Source: an uncultured Eubacteriales bacterium (lineage in GTDB: Bacteria > Bacillota > Clostridia > Oscillospirales > Oscillospiraceae). Taken from it: a stretch of DNA of 13,883 nt. The first letter of the stretch is position 1, and every line of letters starts with the position of its first letter. Positions 1-4,596 of the stretch are shown here, in pieces. The translations under genes and the position numbers were made by a program. The stretch spans positions 1 through 13,883 of the forward strand of contig URBH01000053.1 in assembly GCA_900546075.1 (NCBI GenBank), given 5' to 3'. The notes under the pieces are model-generated. The model was not told where the DNA came from and made no database searches. It saw only the letters and a program-made list of their open reading frames with translations.

Positions 1-13
1 CAATCCTGCGGCC

Positions 14-41
14 TAATAAAACGCTTTTAAGCGTTTTATTA
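14..41. terminator. Palindromic, probably bidirectional terminator hairpin
   Basis: A near-perfect palindrome: the arms at 15-26 and 29-40 are exact reverse complements and the flanking T14/A41 also pair. The core is the ACGCTT/AAGCGT stem with an A tract before it and a TTTTATT tract after it on both strands, the usual design of a bidirectional intrinsic terminator. It would end the smpB-cyclophilin transcript from the right and possibly a converging gene beyond the left edge, which cannot be seen. Confidence 0.55.
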
Positions 42-87
42 AAAACTCGTATAAATCACAAAACTGGCAGCGCCATTAGGTGATGCC

Positions 88-120
88 TTCCTGATTAAAA
101 TCAAAGATTTTAATCAGGAA
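88..120 (-). terminator. Long perfect stem-loop just after the cyclophilin gene
   Basis: Arms 88-102 and 106-120 form a 15-bp perfect stem with an AAA/TTT loop. It begins seven bases after the TAA of the cyclophilin gene on the minus strand. The stem is AT-rich in its upper half and is not followed by a clear U tract, so it may be a 3'-end stabilising hairpin or a weak terminator working with the palindrome at 14-41. A third imperfect stem (GGCA.CGCC against GGTG.TGCC) lies between them at about 67-87. Confidence 0.5.
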
Positions 121-126
121 ATAGTA

Positions 127-663
127 TTAGAATCTTCCGTAAGGATCGGGGAGCTTGTTCGGCTCCGGGTAGGTCTCGCCGTGGGTGTCCACGGTGATGG
201 AGGCAATCTTCTGCTCCATCTGGGGACGGTCGTTGCGGTCGGTCTGGACGGAGGCGATGGCGTCCACCACGTCCATACCGGAGGTTACCTTGCCGAAGGC
301 GGCGTACTGACCGTCCAAGTGCTTGGCGTCGGCGTGCATGATGAAGAACTGGCTGCCCGCGGAGTTGGGGGAGGAGGAACGCGCCATGCTGAGAACGCCC
401 CGTTTGTGCTTCAGGTCGTTCTTGACGCCGTTGAAAAAGAACTCGCCCTTGATGCAGTAGCCGGGGCCGCCCATGCCGGTGCCTTCGGGACAGCCGCCCT
501 GAATCATGAAGCCGGGAATGACTCTGTGGAAAATCAGACCGTCATAAAAATGGTGATCGCACAGATCGATGAAGTTGCGGACGCTCTGGGGCGCCTTGTC
601 GGGATATAGCTCGCCCTCGATGACGCCGCCGTTTTCCATGGTGATCTTAAATGTGGGATTCAT
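127..663 (-). CDS. Cyclophilin-type peptidyl-prolyl cis-trans isomerase
   Basis: A 178-residue cytoplasmic cyclophilin that catalyses cis-trans isomerisation of X-Pro bonds and so helps protein folding. Seen directly: the active-site blocks FHRVIPGFMIQGG (residues 46-58, with the catalytic Arg47), SMARSSSPNSAGSQFFI (92-108, with Gln105 and Phe107) and LDGQYAAFG (116-124). There is no signal peptide or lipobox, unlike secreted cyclophilins. The start is the ATG at 663, preceded by GAAGGAGAG; the open frame continues upstream, but that part lies inside smpB. The ATG overlaps the smpB stop as ATGA, so the two genes are translationally coupled. The tail ends in a Pro/Tyr-rich stretch (YPEPNKLPDPYGRF) beyond the core barrel. 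The family is certain; the particular in vivo substrate is unknown. Confidence 0.95.
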   Translation of the reverse strand: MNPTFKITMENGGVIEGELYPDKAPQSVRNFIDLCDHHFYDGLIFHRVIPGFMIQGGCPEGTGMGGPGYCIKGEFFFNGVKNDLKHKRGVLSMARSSSPNSAGSQFFIMHADAKHLDGQYAAFGKVTSGMDVVDAIASVQTDRNDRPQMEQKIASITVDTHGETYPEPNKLPDPYGRF

Positions 664-1124
664 TGATTTCTCTCCTTCATGGCGCGGTCGATCTGACGCT
701 TGGCGTCCTTCTCTGCCGCGGCCTGTCGTTTGTCGTATAGCTTTTTGCCCTTGCACAGCCCGACCTTGACCTTTACCCGGCTGCCCTTGAAATAGACGGA
801 CAGGGGGATCAGGGCGTAGCCGTCCTGCTTGACCTTGCCGTAGAGCCGCATGATCTCCCGCTTGTGCAGCAGCAGACGGCGGGGACGGCGGGGGTCAACG
901 TTGAAGCGGTTGCCGTGGTCATAAGGGGAGATGTGCATCTGGTTTAAGAGCATGTCGCCGTCCTTGATACCGCACCAGGCGTCCTTCAGGTTCAGCGTGC
1001 CTGCCCGGATGGACTTGACCTCGGTGCCAACCAGCTCGATACCCGCCTCGATCTCCTCTTCCACGAAGTATTCGTGATAGGCTTCCCGGTTCCGCGCCAT
1101 GACCTTTACGCTTGCCTTTTCCAG
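660..1124 (-). CDS. smpB: SsrA-binding protein SmpB
   Basis: SmpB binds tmRNA and places it in the A site of stalled ribosomes for trans-translation and tagging of incomplete proteins. Diagnostic stretches are RNREAYHEYFVEEEIEAGIELVGTE, the central block KSIRAGTLNLKDAW, HISPYDHGNRFNVDP, and the basic tail GKGKKLYDKRQ...KDAKRQIDRAMKERNQ, which becomes helical in the mRNA channel. The start is uncertain. I chose the CTG at 1124 because a strong AGGGGGTGAG Shine-Dalgarno lies 5-8 bases before it and the product MEKASVKVMARN then lines up residue for residue with the remembered N-terminus of Bacillus SmpB. Alternatives are GTG 1133, GTG 1142 and ATG 1100. With the CTG the protein has 154 residues, normal for the family. 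It is followed by the coupled cyclophilin gene. No tmRNA gene is seen in the window. Confidence 0.93.
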   Translation of the reverse strand: MEKASVKVMARNREAYHEYFVEEEIEAGIELVGTEVKSIRAGTLNLKDAWCGIKDGDMLLNQMHISPYDHGNRFNVDPRRPRRLLLHKREIMRLYGKVKQDGYALIPLSVYFKGSRVKVKVGLCKGKKLYDKRQAAAEKDAKRQIDRAMKERNQ

Positions 1125-1143
1125 ATGTCTCACCCCCTGCACG

Positions 1144-1173
1144 ATTCTACGGTCATTATACCATAACTGTCAA
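1144..1173 (-). promoter_or_regulatory. Promoter(s) of the smpB-cyclophilin operon
   Basis: On the minus strand TTGACA (1173-1168) is followed after 18 bases by TAGAAT (1149-1144), a good sigma-A promoter whose transcript would begin near 1137. Within the same spacer lies an overlapping extended -10, TGGTATAAT (1163-1155), with a poor -35, which would start near 1148. Both leave a very short leader whose first feature is the AGGGGGTGAG sequence. This makes GTG 1142 unlikely as the start. Confidence 0.6.
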
Positions 1174-1208
1174 GGGGATTATACCGCTCAACCGGTAAAT
1201 GTTTCCGC

Positions 1209-1661
1209 TTACAGCAGACGCAGCCCCCACTCGCCGCTGTTTTCCTGATAATACTGGAATTCGTTCAGCGTGTCGGATTCAAAGACCTTCAGCATGTCCA
1301 TGAAATCCTCCACCAGACGGTATTCCGACAGTTGCTGCCGGGGCAGCCAGAACACCTCGCCCTCGTCGGAGGACTGCAAATCTCCGGTGTAGCGGTCGGC
1401 TTTGTAGAAAAAGACCACATACCGGGCGTTGTCCCGGGTCTGGAATTGCTTGACGCCGCACAGCGTTGGGTTCTCGATGGTCAGCCCGGTTTCCTCCCGA
1501 GTTTCCCGGATGGCGGCCGCGGTGAAGGCTTCGCCCGGCTCCACGTGTCCGCCGGGGAAGCAGATACCCGGCCAGCCGGGGTCATTGCGATCCTCCATCA
1601 GAAGATTGCCATTGCCGTCGGACACCATGACCAGCACGGTGAAAATCGCCTGTTCTGCCAT
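1209..1661 (-). CDS. NUDIX hydrolase, MutT-like
   Basis: A 150-residue NUDIX hydrolase, which would cleave a nucleoside-diphosphate-X substrate such as an oxidised nucleotide using Mg2+. The NUDIX box GX5EX7REUXEEXGU is seen at residues 38-60 (GHVEPGEAFTAAAIRETREETGL), with Thr54 at the usually aliphatic U position; the Glu residues 53, 56 and 57 are intact. The preceding GWPGICFPGGH segment is typical of MutT/8-oxo-dGTP diphosphatase relatives. The start ATG lies two bases after the TAA of the upstream HAD gene and uses GGGGTG, located inside that gene's end, as ribosome binding site, so the two are co-translated. The substrate cannot be read from sequence; 8-oxo-dGTP is only the default guess. 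Confidence 0.88.
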   Translation of the reverse strand: MAEQAIFTVLVMVSDGNGNLLMEDRNDPGWPGICFPGGHVEPGEAFTAAAIRETREETGLTIENPTLCGVKQFQTRDNARYVVFFYKADRYTGDLQSSDEGEVFWLPRQQLSEYRLVEDFMDMLKVFESDTLNEFQYYQENSGEWGLRLL

Positions 1662-1663
1662 CG

Positions 1664-2329
1664 TTACACCCCGTCAAACAGAAACTGTTCCAGATCTTTG
1701 GTAGACGCGAAGGAAAAATCGCACAGCCGGGTCATTTCCTCCGTGATTTCCGGACAATCCCGCCGCCCCCAACCGGCGAAGGCGATGGGGACGCCGGCGG
1801 AACGCGCCATTTCCCAAGCGAGCTTCACATCGTCCACCACCAGCAGCTGGGACTGGGTATAGCCGTATTTTGCCATGATCTGCTCCAGCGGCCAGGGGCT
1901 GGGCTTGCGCAGTTCCTCCGGTAAGTCCCAGCCGTAAATGTCGTCGGGGAGAATGCCGAAGTGGGTCTCGTAGTCCCGTGTGATGTTCTGGATGCAGGAA
2001 TGGGAAACGACGCAGACTGTGCCCCCGGCTTTCTTCTGGCGGCGGATGATGTCCCCGATGCCGGGGAAGGGGGCGGGGATGTGATCGACGATGTATTCTT
2101 GCCAGCCGTGGTATTCGTCCACGATCTCCTGCTCGGTGAAGTGGTACCACTTCCGGCACATGTCGGCAAAGCCCAGACGGAAGCAGCCCTCGGCGTACTC
2201 GTGGAGGGTGATTTTCGTCCCCGGGCGGAATTGATCGAGAATGTAGCAGAAGAAAGGATAATTGATGGTGGCCTCGCTCTGGACGACGGTATCGTCGTGG
2301 TCGAGGACAAGACAGGGGTATTTCAGCAT
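1664..2329 (-). CDS. HAD-superfamily hydrolase (phosphatase-like)
   Basis: A 221-residue soluble HAD-family phosphohydrolase. The motifs are in order: motif I LDHDDT (nucleophile Asp10, acid/base Asp12), an alpha-helical cap of about residues 20-85, motif II VVSHS (Ser109/Ser111), motif III Lys142 in RKPSPWP, and motif IV VVDDVKLAWEMARSAG (Asp166/Asp167). The arrangement matches phosphoglycolate-phosphatase-like C1-cap enzymes acting on small phosphorylated metabolites. The ATG at 2329 was chosen because GGGAGAA precedes it and the motif-I strand begins directly after; the open frame extends upstream through the promoter and is not coding there. It forms a two-gene operon with the NUDIX hydrolase. 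Two phosphate-ester or pyrophosphate cleaving enzymes together hint at nucleotide or cofactor salvage, but the substrate is unknown. Confidence 0.88.
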   Translation of the reverse strand: MLKYPCLVLDHDDTVVQSEATINYPFFCYILDQFRPGTKITLHEYAEGCFRLGFADMCRKWYHFTEQEIVDEYHGWQEYIVDHIPAPFPGIGDIIRRQKKAGGTVCVVSHSCIQNITRDYETHFGILPDDIYGWDLPEELRKPSPWPLEQIMAKYGYTQSQLLVVDDVKLAWEMARSAGVPIAFAGWGRRDCPEITEEMTRLCDFSFASTKDLEQFLFDGV

Positions 2330-2359
2330 AGCGATTCTCCCAATATTTTTTCTTTTCCC

Positions 2360-2388
2360 ATTATACCAGACCCCGGGCGGCGACGCAA
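2360..2388 (-). promoter_or_regulatory. Promoter of the HAD-NUDIX operon
   Basis: On the minus strand TTGCGT (2388-2383), a 17-base spacer and TATAAT (2365-2360) with an extended TGG in front form a good sigma-A promoter. Transcription would begin near 2353, about 24 bases before the HAD start codon. It is back to back with the plus-strand promoter at 2403-2431; the two -35 elements are only 14 bases apart. Confidence 0.8.
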
Positions 2389-2402
2389 CCAGAAAATTCC
2401 TC

Positions 2403-2431
2403 TTGCATATATCGAACAAATGTGCTATAAT
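2403..2431 (+). promoter_or_regulatory. Promoter of the 89-residue protein gene
   Basis: TTGCAT (2403-2408), a 17-base spacer and a consensus TATAAT (2426-2431) preceded by TGC form a strong extended sigma-A promoter. The AAAAGGAGG ribosome binding site follows at about 2442-2450. Confidence 0.85.
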
Positions 2432-2458
2432 AAACGAAAACAAAAGGAGGGAAGCGCG

Positions 2459-2728
2459 ATGGTGCGCAAGACGTGTCCGGTGGATGTCATTTCAGTATGC
2501 AGCGCCAACGGGGAGATCCGCCCGCTGCGGCTGCGGGTGGAGGACGAGGAACAGGGGCTTATCCGGGTGAATATTGACGAAATCATCAGCGTGAAGGAAA
2601 TTCCCTATGTAGGCGTGGAAGCGAGAATATTTCTGTGCCGTGGGTCGGCGGACGGGCGGCAATGGCGGTTTGCCCTGAAATACGCCATCCGCGCCCACTG
2701 CTGGTGTTTGATGGACAGGGTGTACTGA
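2459..2728 (+). CDS. Small conserved-looking protein of unknown function
   Basis: I do not recognise this 89-residue protein. Support for a real gene is good: a near-consensus promoter, AAAAGGAGG eight bases before the ATG, and a codon pattern like its neighbours. The sequence is soluble with no signal or membrane segment. It looks beta-rich, with alternating strands such as DVISVCSANGEIRPLRLRVED and GLIRVNIDEIISVKEIP, as in small barrels. Five cysteines occur (6, 14, 60, 81, 83), the last two as CWC near the end, but there is no complete zinc-binding pattern. It stands alone, about 70 bases before the second NUDIX gene, and may be co-transcribed with it. Confidence 0.75.
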   Translation: MVRKTCPVDVISVCSANGEIRPLRLRVEDEEQGLIRVNIDEIISVKEIPYVGVEARIFLCRGSADGRQWRFALKYAIRAHCWCLMDRVY

Positions 2729-2738
2729 TTTTTCAGGG

Positions 2739-2767
2739 TGGAAATCACCGGGGAATTGTTGTATGAT
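2739..2767 (+). promoter_or_regulatory. Weak candidate promoter before the second NUDIX gene
   Basis: TATGAT at 2762-2767 resembles a -10 element, with TGGAAA 17 bases upstream (2739-2744) as a poor -35. The NUDIX gene could equally be read from the promoter at 2403. Confidence 0.3.
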
Positions 2768-2796
2768 AGGGAAGAAGATTCTCGGGAGGAAGCACT

Positions 2797-3285
2797 ATGA
2801 CAATCGTGACCTTTTACAACGGCGACCCCAAGGATGCGCCGAAAACCACCATGCCCGCCCGTCTGGGGGCAAACGCCATCATCACCTGCAAGAACCGTCT
2901 GCTGCTGGAAAAGCGCAGCGATTCCGACGTCTGGGGCCTGGTTGGCGGCGGCTGCAAGAAATGGGAGACCGGCCGGCAGGCAATCGCCCGGGAAGTTTAT
3001 GAGGAGCTGGGACTGCGCATCGCCCCGGAACGGTTCCGGAAGCTGGCGGTGTACGACAACCCCGGCCGGATCGCCGCATTCCGGGACGGCAGCATCTGGC
3101 GCATGGTGATCGTGGTGTACGCGCTGGAGCTGGCGGAGGAGCCGGAAATGCACATCAGCAGAGAATCCAAGGCCCTTCGCTTTTTCAGCCGGGAGGAAAT
3201 CGGGGACATCCAAATCGCAATCACCCACAAGGATATCGTGGAGGACTGGTTTTGCAAAGGGGAAAATGCCCGCGTTTGTGAATAA
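2797..3285 (+). CDS. NUDIX hydrolase
   Basis: A 162-residue NUDIX hydrolase with a canonical box at residues 51-73, GGCKKWETGRQAIAREVYEELGL (GX5EX7REVXEELGL), so the metal-binding Glu66, Glu69 and Glu70 are all present. The segment before it, LLLEKRSDSDVWGLVGGG, is the usual first strand and substrate-loop region. The ATG at 2797 is preceded by GGGAGGAAG at normal spacing. It differs in length and loops from the NUDIX hydrolase at 1209-1661, so the two are not a recent duplication. It is followed by the OLE promoter region and is the last gene before it. Substrate unknown; ADP-ribose-type or (deoxy)nucleotide substrates are both possible for such proteins. Confidence 0.9.
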   Translation: MTIVTFYNGDPKDAPKTTMPARLGANAIITCKNRLLLEKRSDSDVWGLVGGGCKKWETGRQAIAREVYEELGLRIAPERFRKLAVYDNPGRIAAFRDGSIWRMVIVVYALELAEEPEMHISRESKALRFFSREEIGDIQIAITHKDIVEDWFCKGENARVCE

Positions 3286-3293
3286 ACAGAAAA

Positions 3294-3353
3294 GAATATA
3301 CAATTATTGAAAAAATACTTGTATATTCACGGAAAGTATGCTAATATACAAGT
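3294..3353 (+). promoter_or_regulatory. Triple 12-base element overlapping the OLE promoter (candidate operator)
   Basis: Three near-identical elements alternate in orientation: GAATATACAATT (3294-3305, forward), ACTTGTATATTC (3317-3328, reverse) and TAATATACAAGT (3342-3353, forward). The first pair gives a 10-bp perfect inverted repeat and the second pair an 11-bp perfect inverted repeat, each with a 15-base gap. The middle copy contains the -35 and the last copy the -10 of the promoter. A repressor or regulator binding site is the simplest reading. An alternative is competing stem-loops, but most of it lies upstream of the expected transcription start. Confidence 0.55.
3319..3347 (+). promoter_or_regulatory. 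OLE RNA promoter
   Basis: TTGTAT (3319-3324), a 17-base spacer and TAATAT (3342-3347) preceded by TGC give an extended sigma-A promoter; RNA should begin at about 3354-3356. No other convincing promoter is seen before recN, so it probably also feeds the downstream genes. Confidence 0.75.
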
Positions 3354-3354
3354 T

Positions 3355-3920
3355 AAACGGTGCAGTATCCTAGTCGGGGTGGCCATCTTCCAGGAAGGGC
3401 CTAAAAATCCTTTGAAGGGCACATCGATGAAGTCCCTGGTGTTTGCTTGTTACGCCCAGTTTCGGGTGGATGCTGGGGGTTAAGGATTCCGGGCGCGCGC
3501 AACGGCATGACGCATACGACCCGGTTTCCGTGGAGACTTGAAGCTTGTGCGACGACGGTTGAAGTCCCTTTGGCGGCTCCGATCGCGTACGAATCAGGTA
3601 TGAACCTGCAAGGCGGTGCACAGAATCGTGTGCTGCGTGCAGCGTAGCCTGCCTTGCGTGGAAATGCGGGAAAAGAAGACCAGACAGCCGGCCGCTATGG
3701 CCATAGCAGCTGCTGCCATCGCTTCTGGAAACCATTTCTGCAAAAGAGGCTAAGACCATGGTTTCCTCCGTTGTGGAAAACACCTAGGCTGTCGTAAAAG
3801 GGCAGGCAGGGGATTGCAGTACGGACTAAGTGGCAATCGGGTACCCATTATCATGGCAACACTTGGGCGGATGAATGAAATGGAAACGGCCTGTGCGGCA
3901 ACGGCAGGTTTCATCCGGTG
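3355..3920 (+). ncRNA. ole: OLE RNA (Ornate, Large, Extremophilic RNA)
   Basis: A large structured non-coding RNA of about 565 bases. Known of the family: OLE RNAs are roughly 600 nt, sit next to oapA and the dxs cluster in Firmicutes, bind the membrane protein OapA and are linked to ethanol, cold and Mg2+ stress. Seen here: no credible coding frame, an own promoter, oapA directly after, and many complementary segments. These include CCTAG 3369-3373 with CTAGG 3784-3788, AATCCTT near 3405 with AAGGATT near 3483, GCAAGGC 3608-3614 with GCCTTGC 3651-3657, GGAAACCAT 3727-3735 with ATGGTTTCC 3758-3766, GATTGC 3812-3817 with GCAATC 3833-3838, and CGGATGAA 3868-3875 with TTCATCCG 3910-3917. The call rests on gene order plus this structure; I could not run a covariance model. 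Ends are approximate. Confidence 0.88.
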
Positions 3921-3972
3921 AAAAACAACCCGACCTAAGCCGTAAGATTTACTCTGCCTGCCACCGTTTTTT
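3903..3972 (+). promoter_or_regulatory. Possible terminator/attenuator between OLE RNA and oapA
   Basis: GGCAGG (3903-3908) can pair with CCTGCC (3957-3962), and CGGTG (3916-3920) with CACCG (3962-3966), directly before a run of six T (3967-3972). The first segment also pairs within the last OLE stem (CCTG 3890-3893 with CAGG 3905-3908), so the two folds compete. The stem is short and its loop long, so this is only a candidate site for partial termination behind the RNA. Confidence 0.3.
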
Positions 3973-4006
3973 CATTTACTATATTTCTCAGAAGGAGACT
4001 GCTTTC

Positions 4007-4585
4007 GTGGCGAAAACCGACCCTGAGGCTGCCAAACGGCAGCGGCATAAGACGATCCGCTGGGTCGTCACCGTTTTCTTATCTACGGTTGTCATTTCCG
4101 GAATCATTTCCCTGGTCTCGGACGAGGTGATGGACAGCAGCAGCCTTCCCGTGGCCTTTCTCATTCTGCTTGCCATCGTGATGGTGGGCATTGTCTTCGA
4201 TATCATCGGCATGGCGGTGGCCACGGCGGATGAAAAGCCCTTTCATTCCATGGCCGCCCGGAAGGTGCCGGGTTCCCAGGAGGCCATCCGGCTCCTGCGC
4301 AACGCGGAGCGGGTCAGTTCCATCTGCAACGACGTGGTGGGCGACATCTGCGGCGTTGTCTCCGGCAGCGCGTCGGCGACCATCGCGGCGCTGATCCTCA
4401 CCCGGGTGGAGGTAGGCTGGCCGCGGGGCGTTTCTCTGGTCATGTCCGCACTTGTGGCGGGGCTGACCGTGGGCGGCAAGGCCATCGGCAAGACCTTCGC
4501 CGTCAATTCCTGCACGCAGATCGTTCACATGGTGGGCAGAGTGCTTCATGCCCTGAATGGCCTGCATGGTAAAAAGAAAAAGTAA
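4007..4585 (+). CDS. oapA: OLE RNA-associated membrane protein OapA
   Basis: A 192-residue integral membrane protein expected to bind OLE RNA and hold it at the cell membrane. Four hydrophobic segments are seen at about residues 18-38, 47-70, 112-132 and 141-160, with a basic N-terminus (KRQRHKTIRW) and a Lys-rich C-terminal end (HGKKKK), consistent with RNA contact on the cytoplasmic side. Before the third segment lies an acidic D-x3-D-x2-G sequence (DVVGDICG, Asp109 and Asp113); I recall a conserved acidic motif of this type in OapA but could not check it. The GTG at 4007 was chosen because GAAGGAG (3991-3997) precedes it; the frame is open further upstream into the RNA but without a ribosome site. 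It lies between OLE RNA and dxs, its usual place. Length agrees with known OapA of just under 200 residues. Confidence 0.88.
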   Translation: MAKTDPEAAKRQRHKTIRWVVTVFLSTVVISGIISLVSDEVMDSSSLPVAFLILLAIVMVGIVFDIIGMAVATADEKPFHSMAARKVPGSQEAIRLLRNAERVSSICNDVVGDICGVVSGSASATIAALILTRVEVGWPRGVSLVMSALVAGLTVGGKAIGKTFAVNSCTQIVHMVGRVLHALNGLHGKKKK

Positions 4586-4596
4586 TATGTTAGGTT

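Noticed and set aside
1168..1190. A short TACCG/CGGTA inverted repeat near 1190 as terminator of the first NUDIX gene
   Set aside because: Only five base pairs and no T tract; it also lies in the smpB promoter region, so it is not supported.
2797..3285. Recent duplication between the two NUDIX genes
   Set aside because: Outside the NUDIX box the proteins differ in length, N-terminus and loop sequences, so they are separate family members.
3370..3783. A 137-codon minus-strand open frame and a 66-codon plus-strand frame inside the RNA region
   Set aside because: No ribosome sites, unnatural compositions rich in Ser/Cys/His, and both lie in sequence whose complementarity is explained by OLE RNA structure.
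3355..3920. RNase P RNA or tmRNA as alternative identity (tmRNA because smpB is nearby)
   Set aside because: I found no GAGGAAAGTC-type RNase P core, no tRNA-Ala-like ends with CCA and no Ala-Ala-ending tag frame; gene order instead points to OLE RNA.
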